In this document: one piece after another, positions 13,561 through 25,310 of the stretch
Layout of the letters: every line of letters starts with the position of its first letter
How positions within the stretch are numbered: the stretch's first letter is position 1
Source of the DNA: Penium margaritaceum
Lineage: Eukaryota; Streptophyta; Zygnematophyceae; Desmidiales; Peniaceae
DNA: 64,000 bases
Assembly (NCBI GenBank): GCA_023375785.1
Contig: SZWC01001618.1
Location: forward strand, 24,268-88,267
Reading direction: 5' to 3'
Program-made: the position numbers and the translations under genes
The notes under the pieces: model-generated
What the model was told of the DNA's origin: nothing
What the model saw: the letters and a program-made list of their open reading frames with translations, nothing else
Database searches by the model: none

Positions 13561-13980
13561 GTAAGTACGTGTAAGTGCGTGTAAGTACGTGTAAGTATAT
13601 GTAAGTGCGTGTAAGTACATGTAAGTCCGTGTAAGTGCGTGTAAGTACGTGTAAGTATATGTAAGTGCGTGTAAGTACATGTAAGTCCGTGTAAGTGCGT
13701 GTAAGTACGTGTAAGTATATGTAAGTGCGTGTAAGTACATGTAAGTCCGTGTAAGTGCGTGTAAGTACGTGTAAGTATATGTAAGTGCGTGTAAGTACAT
13801 GTAAGTCCGTGTAAGTGCGTGTAAGTACGTGTAAGTATATGTAAGTGCGTGTAAGTACATGTAAGTCCGTGTAAGTGCGTGTAAGTACGTGTAAGTATAT
13901 GTAAGTGCGTGTAAGTACATGTAAGTCCGTGTAAGTGCGTGTAAGTACGTGTAAGTATATGTAAGTGCGTGTAAGTACAT
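13561..13980 (+). repeat. 60-bp higher-order tandem, seven copies
   Basis: Six consecutive 60-base blocks (13621-13980) are identical, and a seventh (13561-13620) differs mainly by taagtac for taagtcc at its start. The block consists of six decamer variants in fixed order, including gtaagtccgt, gtaagtatat and gtaagtacat. This is the most homogeneous stretch of the first 20 kb and must be a young amplification or be kept uniform by conversion. Confidence 0.95.
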
Positions 13981-16299
13981 GTAAGTGTGTATAAGTGCGT
14001 GTAAGCGTGTGTTATTACGCGTAAGTGTGTGTTAGTGCGTGTAAGTGTATGCAAAAGCGTGTAAGTACGTGTGAGTGCGTGTAAGTGCATGTAAGTGCGT
14101 GTAAGTGCATGTAAGTACGTGTAAGTACGTGTAAGTGCGTGTAAGTACATGTAACTGTGTATAAGTGCGTGTACGTGCGTGTAAGTACGTGTAAGTGCGT
14201 GTAAGTGCATGTAAGTACGTGAAAGTGTGTGTAAGTGCGTGTAAGTGCCAGTTAGTGCGTGTAAGTGCGTGTAAGTGCGTGCAAGTACGTGTAAGTGTGG
14301 TTTAAGTGTGTGTAAGTTTGTGTAAGTGAGTGTAAGTGCATATAAGTTTCTGTAAGAGCGTGTAAGTGTGTGTAAGTGTGTATAAGTGCGTGTAAGCGTG
14401 TGTTATTACGCGTAAGTGTGTGTTAGTGCGTGTAAGTGTATGCAAAAGCGTGTAAGTACGTGTGAGTGCGTGTAAGTGCATGTAAGTGCGTGTAAGTGCA
14501 TGTAAGTGCATGTAAGTGTATGTAAGTGCGTGTAAGTGCGTGTAAGTGCATGTAAGTGCGTGTAAGTGCATGTAAGTGCATGTAAGTGTATGTAAGTGTA
14601 TGTAAGTGCGTGTAAGTGTGAGTAAGGAAGTAGACGTACGTGTAAGTGCATGTAAGTGCGTATAAGTGTGTGTAACTGCGTGTACGTGCGTGTAAGTATG
14701 TGTAAGTGCGTGTAAGTACGTGTAAGTACGTGTAAGTGCGTGTGACTGCGTGTAAGTATGTGTAAGTGCGTGTAAGTACGTGTAAGTATATGTAAGTGCG
14801 TGTAAGTACATGTAAGTCCGTGTAAGTGCGTGTAAGTACGTGTGAGTGTGTGTAAGTGCGTGTAAGTGCGTGTAAGTGTATGTAAGTGCCTGTTAGTGCG
14901 TGTTAGTGCGTGTGAGTGCGTATAAGAGTGAATAAGTGCATGTAAGTGCGTGTTAGTGTGGTTTAAGTACATGCAAGTGAGTGTAAGTGCGTATAAGTAT
15001 GTGTAAGTTCGTGTAAGTGCATGTAAGTGCGTGTAAGTGCTAAAAGTGCATGTAAGTGCGTGTAAGTGCGTGTAAGTACGTATAAGTGCATGTAAGTGCA
15101 GTTTAAGTTTGTATAAGTACGTGTAAGTACGTGTTAGTATGTGAAAGTCCGTATAAGTGCGTGTAAGTGCGTGTAAGTATGTGTAAGTGTGTGTAAGTGC
15201 GTGTAAGTGTGTGTAGGTACGTGTAAGTATGTGTAAGTGCAAGTAAGTACGTGTAAGTACGTATAAGTGCATGTAAGCATGTGTACGTGAGTGTAAGTGT
15301 GTGTGAGTGCGTGTAAGGGGGTGTAAGTATGTGTAAGTGCAAGTAAGTACGTGTTAGTACGTGTAAGTGCGTGTAAGTGCGTGTAAGTGCGTATAAGTAT
15401 GTGTAAGTTCGTGTAAGTGCGTGTAAGTGCGTGTAAGTACGTGTAAGTATGTGTAAGTGCAAGTAAGTGCGTGTAAGTACGTTTAAGTACGTATAAGTAT
15501 GTGTACTTTTGTGTACGTGCGTATAAGTGCGTGTAAGTGGGTGTAAGTGCGTGTAAGTGTGTGTAAGTGCGTGTAAGTATGGTTTACGTTTGTGTAAGTG
15601 CATGTAAGTGCATGTAACTGCATGTAAGTAGGTATAAGTGCGTATGAGTGCATGTAAGTACGTGTAAGTACGTGTGAGTGCAGTTTTAGTGGGTGTAATT
15701 TTGTGTAAGTTCGTGTAAGTGCGTGTAAGTTCATGTAAGTGTATGAACGTGTGTATAAGTGCGTATAAGTGCGTGTAAGTGCGTGTAAGTGCGTGTACGT
15801 GCGTGTAAGTACGTGTAAGTGTGTATAAGTGTGTGTAAGTACGTGTAAGTGTATGTAAGTACGTATACGTACCTGCTAGTGTGTGAAAGTGTGTGTAAGT
15901 ATGTACAAGTGCGTGTAAGTGTAGTTTAAGTGCGTGTAAGTTTGTGTAAGTGTGTGTAAGTATGTACAAGTGCGTGTAAGTGTAGTTTAAGTGCGTGTAA
16001 GTTTGTATTAGTGCGTGTAAGTGCGTGTAAGTTTGTGTAAGTGTGTGTAAGTGCGTTTAAGTGTGTGTAAGTACATATAAGTGCGTGTACGTGTGTGTTA
16101 GTATGTGTAAGTGTGTGTTAGTGCGTGTAAGTGCGTGTAAGTGTGTGTTAGTGTGTGTAAGTACGTGTAAGTGTGTGTAAGTGTATGTCAGTACGTGTAA
16201 GTGCATGTAAGTGCATATAAGTGCGTGTAAGTGCGTGTAAGTACGTGTAAGTACGTGTAAGTGCGTGTAAGTACATGTAACTGTGTATAAGTGCGTGTA

Positions 16300-16861
16300 N
16301 NNNNNNNNNNNNNNNNNNNNNNNNNNNNNNNNNNNNNNNNNNNNNNNNNNNNNNNNNNNNNNNNNNNNNNNNNNNNNNNNNNNNNNNNNNNNNNNNNNNN
16401 NNNNNNNNNNNNNNNNNNNNNNNNNNNNNNNNNNNNNNNNNNNNNNNNNNNNNNNNNNNNNNNNNNNNNNNNNNNNNNNNNNNNNNNNNNNNNNNNNNNN
16501 NNNNNNNNNNNNNNNNNNNNNNNNNNNNNNNNNNNNNNNNNNNNNNNNNNNNNNNNNNNNNNNNNNNNNNNNNNNNNNNNNNNNNNNNNNNNNNNNNNNN
16601 NNNNNNNNNNNNNNNNNNNNNNNNNNNNNNNNNNNNNNNNNNNNNNNNNNNNNNNNNNNNNNNNNNNNNNNNNNNNNNNNNNNNNNNNNNNNNNNNNNNN
16701 NNNNNNNNNNNNNNNNNNNNNNNNNNNNNNNNNNNNNNNNNNNNNNNNNNNNNNNNNNNNNNNNNNNNNNNNNNNNNNNNNNNNNNNNNNNNNNNNNNNN
16801 NNNNNNNNNNNNNNNNNNNNNNNNNNNNNNNNNNNNNNNNNNNNNNNNNNNNNNNNNNNNN
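16300..16861. other. Assembly gap (562 N)
   Basis: A run of N inside the satellite, with satellite in the same orientation on both sides. The true length and content are unknown; repeat collapse is likely. Confidence 0.99.
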
Positions 16862-17179
16862 TGGTTTAAGTGCGTGTAAGTTTGTGTAAGTGAGTGTAAG
16901 TGCATATAATATTCTGTAAGTGCGTGTAAGTGTGTGTAAGTGTGTATAAGTGCGTGTAAGCATGTGTTATTACGCGTAAGTGTGTGTTAGTGCGTGTAAG
17001 TGTATGCAAAAGCGTATAAGTACGTGTGAGTGCGTGTAAGTGCATGTAAGTGCGTGTAAGTGCATGTAAGTGCATGTAAGTGTATGTAAGTGTATGTAAG
17101 TGCGTGTAAGTGTGAGTAAGGAAGTAGACGTACGTGTAAGTGCATGTAAGTGCATGTAAGTGTATGTAAGTGTATGTAA

Positions 17180-18260
17180 GTGCGTGTAAGTGTGTGTAAG
17201 TGTGTATAAGTGCGTGTAAGCATATGTTATTACGCGTAAGTGTGTGTTAGTGCGTGTAAGTGTATGCAAAAGCGTATAAGTACGTGTGAGTGCGTGTAAG
17301 TGCATGTAAGCGCGTGTAAGTGCATGTAAGTGCATGTAAGTGTATGTAAGTGTATGTAAGTGCGTGTAAGTATGTGTAAGTGTGGGTAAGTGCGTGTAAG
17401 TGCGTGTAAGTGCGTATAAGTATGTGTAAGTTCGTGTAAGTGCGTGTAAGTTCATGTAAGTGTATGAACGTGTGTATAAGTGCGTATAAGGGCGTGTAAG
17501 TGCGTGTAAGTGCGTGTACGTGCGTGTAAGTACGTGTAAGTGCGTGCAAGTACGTGTAAGTATGGTTTAAGTGCGTGTAAGTTTGTGTAAGTGAGTGTAA
17601 GTGCATATAATATTCTGTAAGTGCGTGTAAGTGTGTGTAAGTGTGTATAAGTGCGTGTAAGCATATGTTATTACGCGTAAGTGTGTGTTAGTGCGTGTAA
17701 GTGTATGCAAAAGCGTATAAGTACGTGTGAGTGCGTGTAAGTGCATGTAAGCGCGTGTAAGTGCATGTAAGTGCATGTAAGTGTATGTAAGTGTATGTAA
17801 GTGCGTGTAAGTATGTGTAAGTGTGGGTAAGTGCGTGTAAGTGCGTGTAAGTGCGTATAAGTATGTGTAAGTTCGTGTAAGTGCGTGTAAGTTCATGTAA
17901 GTGTATGAACGTGTGTATAAGTGCGTATAAGGGCGTGTAAGTGCGTGTAAGTGCGTGTACGTGCGTGTAAGTACGTGTAAGTGCGTGCAAGTACGTGTAA
18001 GTATGGTTTAAGTGCGTGTAAGTTTGTGTAAGTGAGTGTAAGTGCATATAATATTCTGTAAGTGCGTGTAAGTGTGTGTAAGTGTGTATAAGTGCGTGTA
18101 AGCATATGTTATTACGCGTAAGTGTGTGTTAGTGCGTGTAAGTGTATGCAAAAGCGTATAAGTACGTGTGAGTGCGTGTAAGTGCATGTAAGCGCGTGTA
18201 AGTGCATGTAAGTGCATGTAAGTGTATGTAAGTGTATGTAAGTGCGTGTAAGTATGTGTA
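17180..18260 (+). repeat. 441-bp higher-order block, about 2.5 copies
   Basis: The landmark gcatatgttattacgcg occurs at about 17220, 17661 and 18102, exactly 441 apart, and atggtttaag at 17561 and 18002 has the same spacing. Sequence between these points is essentially identical. The copy length is not a multiple of ten because the block contains off-length units such as those around tattctgtaag. A third partial copy fades out near 18260, and a related block starts at 16862 just after the N gap. Confidence 0.92.
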
Positions 18261-20746
18261 AGTGTGTGTTCGTGCGTGTAAGTTCGTATAAGTGTGTGTA
18301 AGTGCGTGTAAGTGTGTGTAGGTACGTGTAAGTATGTGTAAGTGCAAGTAAGTACGTGTAAGTACGTATAAGTGCATGTAAGCATGTGTACGTGAGTGTA
18401 AGTGTGTGTGAGTACGTGTAAGGGGGTGTAAGTACGTGTAAGTGCAAGTAAGTACGTGTTAGTACGTGTAAGTGTGTGTAAGTGCGTGTAAGTGCGTATA
18501 AGTATGTGTAAGTTCGTGTAAGTGCGTGTAAGTGCGTGTAAGTATGTGTAAGTGTGGGTAAGTGCGTGTAAGTGCCTGTAAGTGTGTGTAAGTGCGTGTG
18601 AGTGTGTATAAGTGCGTGTAAGTGCGTGTAAATACGTGTAAGTGCGTGTTAGTGTGTGTAAGTACGTGTAAGTTTGTATAAGTACGTGTAAATGCGTGGA
18701 AGTGCGTGTAAGTGCATGTAAGTGCGTTTAAGTGCATGTAAGTATGTGTAAGTGTGTGTAAGGTCGTATAAGAGCGTGTGAGAGCGTGTAACTATGTGTA
18801 AGTGCGTGTAAGTGCATGTAAGTATGTGTAAGTACGTGTAAGTACGTGTAAGTACGTGTAAGCACGTGTACGTTTGTGTAAGTGTGTGTAAGTGTGTGTA
18901 AGTGCATGTAAGTACGTGTAAGTGCGTGTAAGTGCATGTAAGTGTAAGAAAGTGTGTGTAAGTATGTGTAAGTACGTGTAAGTACGTATAACTGCGTGTA
19001 CATATGTGTAAGTGCGTGTAAGTGAATGTAAGTACGTGAAAGTACGTGTAAGATCGTGTAAGTGCGTGGAAGTTCCTGTAAGTGTGTGTAAGTGCGTGTA
19101 AGTGCATGTAAGTATGTGTAAGTACGTGTAAGTGCATGTAAGTGCGTGAAAGTATGTGTAAGTTCGTGTAAGTGCGTGTAAGTTCCTGTAAGTGTGTGTA
19201 ATTGCTTGTAAGTGCGTGTAAGTATGTGTAAGTACGTGTAAGTGCGTGTAAGTGCGTGTAAGTACGGGTAAGTACGTGTAAGTGCGTGTAAGTTCCTGTA
19301 AGTGTGTGTAATTGCTTGTAAGTGCGTGTAAGTATGTGTAAGTACGTGTAAGTGCGTGTAAGTGCGTGTAAGTACGGATAAGTACGTGTAAGTGCAAGTA
19401 TGTGCGTGTAAGTGTGTGTAAGTGCCTATAAGCATGTGTACGTGCATGTAAGTGTGTATAAGTACGTGTAAGTGTGTGTAAGTGTGTGTAAGTACGTGTA
19501 AGTGCGTATAAGTGCGTGTTAGTGCGTGTAAGTACGTGTAAGTGCATGTAAGTACGTGTAAGTGGGTGTAAGTGCGTGTAAGTATGTGTACGTGTGTATT
19601 AGTGCGTGTAAGTACGTGTAAGTTTGTGTAAGCGAATGTAAGTTCGTGTAAGTACATGTAAGTGCGTATAAGTATGTGTAAGTGCGTGTAAGTGCGTGTA
19701 AGTACGTGTAAGTTTGTGTAAGCGAATGTAAGTTCGTGTAAGTACATGTAAGTGCGTATAAGTATGTGTAAGTGCGTGTAAGTGCGTGTAAGTGCGTGTA
19801 AGTGTGTGTACGTGCGTATAAGTGCGTGTAAGTGCGTATAAGTGTGTGTAAAAGCATGTAAGTGCATATAAGTGCGTGTAAATACATGTAAGTTTGTGTA
19901 AGTGAATATAAGTTTGTGTAAGTGTGAGTACGTACATGTAAGTGCGTGTAAGTGCGTGTAAGTATGTGGTAAGTACGTGTACGTGCATGTAAGTGTGTGT
20001 AAGTGTGTGTAAGAGTGTGTACGTGCATGTAAGTGTGTGTAAGTGCATGTAAGTACGTGTTAGTACGTGTGAGTGCGTGTAAGAGCGTGTAAGTCCATGT
20101 AAGTGCGTATAAGTGCGGTTTAAGTTCGTGTAAGTGAGTGTTAGTGTGTGTAAGTACGTGTACGTTCGTGTAAGTACGTGTAAGTGCGTGTAAGTGCTAA
20201 AAGTGTGTTTAAGTGTGTGTAAGTGCGTGTAAGTGCGTGGAAGTGTAGTTTAAGTTTGTGTAAGTGCGTGTAAGTGCGTGTAAGTGCGTGTAAGTATGTG
20301 TAAGTGTGTGTAAGTGCGTGTAAGTGCGTGTAAGTATGTGTAATCTATGCTGACCACCCTACTAAGTGATCGACGATCGAGGTTGACGATGGATATCTAT
20401 CTCTTGGAGCAAGTGATGGACGATCGACGATCGACGAGGACAAAAAGTGCTCACATTGGGCTAAAACTCGACAGTGTCCTACTTACATCCATGGCATATC
20501 CACTCCCACACTAAATCCTCACTTTTATGCATCTTATGAATAAGGGTCATCAAACTCTTATCCACACATGTAGCATACGTAGAGTGTCTGCATTGCGGAC
20601 CCGGGTTCATTAGCTAAATTGTCTGGGTGTGTCCCCAGCCCAACCATATGGTAGGCCGGGAAAAAACAGGCGCTGAGGCAGTCCTGATCACGACCGAGGG
20701 ACAAAACAAAATTGAAACTCGCGGTAGCTGCCTCCGGATATGGCGC

Positions 20747-20786
20747 AGGACTGCCTGCGCGTCAGTTCAAACGCGCAGGCAGTCCT
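20747..20786. other. Hairpin 1 in DNA element, copy 1
   Basis: Arms AGGACTGCCTGCGCGT (20747-20762) and ACGCGCAGGCAGTCCT (20771-20786) are perfectly complementary over 16 bp with an 8-base loop. A weaker outer stem pairs gctgcctccggata with tatctggaggcagg. In copy 2 the inner stem is 18 bp. Confidence 0.9.
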
Positions 20787-20815
20787 CCTTGCCTATCTGG
20801 AGGCAGGAGCCACCT

Positions 20816-20861
20816 GCACCTCTTGACGCGCAGGCCACACCGCCTGCGCGTCAAGAGGTGC
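20816..20861. other. Hairpin 2 in DNA element, copy 1
   Basis: GCACCTCTTGACGCGCAGG pairs perfectly with the arm ending in GAGGTGC across an 8-base loop (ccacaccg), giving a 19-bp stem. It is unchanged in copy 2 (42262-42307). Confidence 0.92.
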
Positions 20862-22970
20862 CTGTTTCCGTTCTCAGGCCGTCAACCGCCTTATCATCCG
20901 CAAAATAAATCCCCCATCCCCTACAACCGCTGGATTGCATCGCAAACTGACGGTTTTGGGAGGGGGGGGGGTGATTGCGTTCAGAGAGCATGGGTCCCAC
21001 TCCTCTCGCCAGCTCCTTCGGAACCCACCGCGTCGTCGTTTGCGTTCAATGGACGTTGGCATGGACCCCCCTCCCCACCCCCCCCTCCACCACACTTCGC
21101 CGCGCCGCGACTAAGTGTCGCGGGAGGGGGGGATCGCCGCCGAGTTCAACGTCGACGCGGTCGACGACTGAAGATCGTCAACCACCTCCAGGTGGTCGAT
21201 GATCGAGGTCAGCATAGTGTGTAAGTACGTGTAAGTGCGTGTAACTTCGTGTAAGTGTGTGTAAGTGCATGTAAGTGCGTGTAAGTACTTTTAAGTACGT
21301 GTAAGTACGTATAAGTACAAGTAAGTGCATATAAGTATGTGTAAGTGCGTGTAAGTATGTGTAAAATTGTATAAGTACGTGTAACTGCATATAAGTGCGT
21401 GTAAGTGCGTGTAAGTGTGTGTAAGTGCGTGTAAGTATAGTTTAAGTTTGTGTAAGTGCGTGTAAGTGCATGTAACTGCGTGTAAGTACGTGTAAGTGCA
21501 TGTAAGTGCGTGTAAGTGCGTGGAAGTGCGTGTGAGTGAAGTTTAACTGGGTGTTATTTCGTGTACATTCGTGTAAGTGCATATAAGTGCGTATAAGTGC
21601 GTGTAAGTGCGTGTAAGTGTGTGTAAGTACGTGTGACTGCGTATAAGTATGTGTAAGTGCGTGTAATTGAGTATAAGTGTGTGTAAGTGCGTATAAGTGC
21701 GTGTAAGTGCGTGTAAGTGTGTGTAAGTGCATGTAAGTGCATGTAATTATGTGTAAGTACGTAGACGTGCGTGTAAGTGCATGTGAGTGCAATTTAAGTG
21801 GGTGTCATTTTGTATACGTTCGTGTAAGTGCGTGTAAGTACGTGTAAGTGCGTGTAAGTGCGTATAAGTGTGCGTAAGTGTATGTAAGTACGTGTAAGTG
21901 CGTGTAAGTGCCTGTTAGTGCCTGTTAGTGCGTATAAGTGCGTGTAAGTGCATGCAAGTATGTGTAAGTGCGATTTAAGTGCGTGTAAGTTCGTGTAAGT
22001 GCTTGTAAGTTCGTATAAGTGCGTGTAAGTTTGTGTAAGTGCGTGTAAGTACGTGTAAGTACGTGTAAGTGCGTGTAAGTGTGTGTAAATGCGTGTAAGT
22101 GTGTATAAATGCGTGTAAGTGTGTGTTAGTGCGTGTAAGTGTGTGCCAAAGTGTGTAAGTGCGTGTAAGTACGTGTAAGTGCATGTAAGTACGTGTAAGT
22201 GCATGTAAGTGTGTGTAAATGTGTGTGAGTGTGTGTAAGTACGTATAAGTGCGTGTAAGTGCGTGTAAGTGGGTATAAGTGCGTCTAAGTGCGTGTAAGT
22301 GCGTATAAGTGTGTGTAAGCACGTGTAAGTGCATGTAAGTACGTGTAAGTGCGTGTAAGTACGTGTAAGTATGTGTAAGCACGTGTGACTGCGTGTAAGT
22401 ATGTGTAAGTATGTGTAAGTGAGTGTAAGTGTCTGTAAGTGCGTATAAGAGCATGTAAGTGCGTGTAAGTACCTGTAAGTACATGTAAGTGCGTGTAAGT
22501 GCGTGTAAGTGTGTATAAGTGCGGGTAAGTGCGTGTGAGTGTAGTTTAAGTGGGTGTAATTTCATTAAAGTTGTTGTAAGTGCGTGTAAGTGCGTGTAAG
22601 TACGCGTAAGTGCGTGTACGTGCGTGTAAGTGTGTGTAAGTACGTGTAAGTGCGTGTAAGTACGTGTAAGTGTATGTAAGTGTGTGTAAATGCGTGTAAG
22701 TGTGTGTAAGTACGTGTAAGTGTGTGTAAGTGCATGTAACTGCGTGTAAGTGCGTGTAAGTGTATGTAAGTGTGTATAAGTGCATGTGAGTACGGTTTAA
22801 GTGGGTATAAGTTTGTGTAATTGCGTGTAAGTGTGTTTAAGTGCATGTAAGTGTGTGTTAGTGCGTATAAGTGCGTGTAAGTGCGTGCAAGTGCGTGTAA
22901 GTGTGGTTTAAGTGTGTGTAAGTTCATGTAAGTGCGTGTAAGTTCGTGTAAGTGCGTGTAAGTGTGTGTA

Positions 22971-23110
22971 AGTGCATGTAAGTGCGTGTAAGTGCATGTA
23001 AGTGCGTGTAAGTGCATGTAAGTGCGTGTAAGTGCATGTAAGTGCGTGTAAGTGCATGTAAGTGCGTGTAAGTGCATGTAAGTGCGTGTAAGTGCATGTA
23101 AGTGCGTGTA
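22971..23110 (+). repeat. 20-bp dimer tandem, seven copies
   Basis: Strict alternation of agtgcatgta and agtgcgtgta for seven dimers, with no other variant. The two units differ by G versus A at the CpG position, so the dimer itself became the unit of duplication. Confidence 0.92.
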
Positions 23111-24660
23111 AGTGCGTGTAAGTATGTGTAAGTGCGTATAAGTCCGTGTAAGTGCGTGTAAGTGCGTATAAGTGTGTGTAAGCACGTGTAAGTGCATGTA
23201 AGTACGTGTAAGTGCGTGTAAGTACATGTAAGTGTGTGTAAGTATGTGTCAGTGTGTGTAAGTGTGTATTAGTGCGTGTAAGTATGTGTTAGTACGTGTA
23301 AGAGTGTGCCAAAGCGTGTAAGTGCGTATAAGTGCGTGTAAGTGCGTGCAAGTGCGTGTAAGTGTGGTTTAAGTGTGTGTAAGTTCATGTAAGTGCGTGT
23401 AAGTTCGTGTAAATGCGTGTAAGTTTGTGTAAGTACGTGTAAGTGCGTGTAAGTACATGTAAGTGTGTGTAAGTATGTGTAAGTGTGTGTAAGTGTGTAT
23501 TAGTGCGTGTAAGTATGTGTTAGTACGTGTAAGAGTGTGCCAAAGCGTGTAAGTGCGTATAAGTGCGTGTAAGTGCATGTAAGTGCGTGTAAGTGCATGT
23601 AAGTGCGTGTAAGTGCGTGTAAGTGCGTGTAAGTATGTGTAAGTGCGTGTAAGTATGTGTAAGTGCGTATAAGTCCGTGTAAGTGCGTGTAAGTGCGTAT
23701 AAGTGCGTGTAAGTGCGTGTAAGTGCGTGTAAGTAGGTGTAAGTATGTGTAAGTACGTATGACCGTGTGTAAGTATGTGTAAGTGTGTGTAAGTGAGTGT
23801 AAGTGCATGTAAGTGCGTATAAGTGCGTGTAAGTGTGTACAAGTACGTGTAAGTACATGTAAGTGCGTGTAAGTATGTGTAAGTGCGTATAAGTGCGTGT
23901 TAGTGCGTGTGAGTGTAGTTTAAGTGGGTGTAATTTCGTGTAAGTTTGTATAAGTGCGTGTAAGTGCGTGTAAGTGTGTATAACTGTGTATAAATACGTG
24001 TAAGTGTGTGTAAGTGCGTGTAAGTGCCTGTTAGCGCATATAAGTGCGTGTAAGTGCGTGCAAGTGTGTATAAGTGTGGTTTAAGTGCGTGTAAATTCGT
24101 GTAAGTGCGTGTACGTTCGTGTAAGTGCGTGTAAGTTCGTGTACTTGTGTATTATTGCGTGTAAGTATGTGCCAAAGCGTGTAAGTGCGTGTAAGTGTGT
24201 GTAAGTGCATTTAAGTATGTGTAGCTGCCTGTAAGTGCGTGTAAGTGTGTGTAAGTGCCTGTAAGTGCGTGTAAGTGTGTGTAAGTACGTGTAAGTGCAT
24301 ATAAGCGTGTGTAAGTACGTGTAAGTGCGTGTAAGTACGTGTAAGTGTGTGTAAGTGTGTGTAAGTACGTGTAAGTGTGTGTAAGTACGTGTGACTGTGT
24401 GTAAGTATGTGTAAGTGCGTGTAAGTGAGTGTAAGTGCATGTAAGTGCGCACAAGTGCGTGTAAGTGCGTGTAAGTGCGTGTAAGTGCATGTAAGTACAT
24501 ATAAATGTATGTAAGTGCATGTAAGTATGTGTACGTGCGTGTAAGTGCGTGTAAGCGCATGTAAGTGCATGTAAGTGTGTGTAAGTGCGTGTAAGTGCGT
24601 GTTAGTACGTGTGAGTGCGTGTAAGAGCGTGTAAGTGTATGTAAGTGTGTGTAAATGCGT

Positions 24661-25310
24661 GTAAGTGTGTGTAAGTACGTGTAAGAGCATGTGAGTGCAT
24701 GTAAGTGTGTGTAAGCGAGTGTAAGTGTGTGTAAGTTCGTGTAAGAGCGTGTAAGTACGTGTAAGTGTATGTAAGTGTGTGTAAATGCGTGTAAGTGTGT
24801 ATAAATGCGTGTAAGTGTGTGTAAGTACGTGTAAGAGCATGTGAGTGCATGTAAGTGTGTGTAAGCGAGTGTAAGTGTGTGTAAGTTCGTGTAAGAGCGT
24901 GTAAGTACGTGTAAGTGTATGTAAGTGTGTGTAAATGCGTGTAAGTGTGTATAAATGCGTGTAAGTGTGTGTAAGTACGTGTAAGAGCATGTGAGTGCAT
25001 GTAAGTGTGTGTAAGCGAGTGTAAGTGTGTGTAAGTTCGTGTAAGAGCGTGTAAGTACGTGTAAGTGTATGTAAGTGTGTGTAAATGCGTGTAAGTGTGT
25101 ATAAATGCGTGTAAGTGTGTGTAAGTACGTGTAAGAGCATGTGAGTGCATGTAAGTGTGTGTAAGCGAGTGTAAGTGTGTGTAAGTTCGTGTAAGAGCGT
25201 GTAAGTACGTGTAAGTGTATGTAAGTGTGTGTAAATGCGTGTAAGTGTGTATAAATGCGTGTAAGTGTGTGTAAGTACGTGTAAGAGCATGTGAGTGCAT
25301 GTAAGTGTGT
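24661..25310 (+). repeat. 150-bp higher-order tandem, four to five copies
   Basis: The landmark gtgagtgcatgtaagtgtgt recurs at 24691, 24841, 24991, 25141 and 25291, exactly 150 apart. Blocks also share gtaagcgagt, gtaagttcgt and gtaagagcgt in the same order. The first and last copies are partial. Confidence 0.94.

Larger units (their letters stand above)
514..20344 (+). repeat. Decamer satellite array, segment 2 (GTGTAAGTGC)n
   Basis: Nearly 20 kb of head-to-tail ten-base units, interrupted only by an assembly gap (16300-16861). Common variants change single positions: GTGTAAGTAC, GTGTAAGTGT, GTGTAAGTAT, ATGTAAGTGC and GTATAAGTGC. Rare landmark units (ggtttaag, gctaaaag, gcagtttaag, gtgccaaagcg) recur in fixed order and mark higher-order periods. 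TAA falls on the plus strand in nearly every unit, so that strand is closed in all frames. The minus strand has almost no stops, which yields spurious decapeptide-repeat frames. I see no gene. Confidence 0.98.
20345..21217. mobile_element. Non-autonomous 8-bp-TSD DNA element, copy 1
   Basis: An 873-bp insertion bounded by perfect 11-bp inverted repeats, CTATGCTGACC and GGTCAGCATAG. The flanks are tgtgtaat and tgtgtaag (7 of 8 match; copy 2 has a perfect 8-bp pair), and excision with one flank copy restores decamer phase, which favours a hAT-type non-autonomous element. Just inside the ends are GATCGACGATCGA-type subterminal motifs. The middle holds two strong GC-rich hairpins, and the right half a G-run (about 20961-20970) and C-rich tracts. 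Open frames inside lack any recognisable domain and I do not call them genes. The satellite on both sides is homologous to that around copy 2, so the two copies were amplified as passengers. Confidence 0.85.

Noticed and set aside
848-20048. Many long minus-strand open frames rich in Thr, His, Leu and Tyr
   Set aside because: They are the translation of the ten-base satellite, which has no stop on that strand. All three frames give the same decapeptide, with no codon bias or independent start.
514-20344. CRISPR-like array of direct repeats
   Set aside because: Units are 10 bp with no spacers, and the surrounding elements are eukaryotic transposons.
20345-21217. Helitron
   Set aside because: The ends are inverted repeats with an 8-bp target duplication; there is no TC...CTRR pair, and the hairpins are internal rather than next to a CTRR end.
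20712-21224. Plus-strand frame of 170 codons in the DNA element, with a similar one at 42158
   Set aside because: It is shared only because the two copies are duplicates. It runs through the hairpins and G/C tracts and shows no domain.
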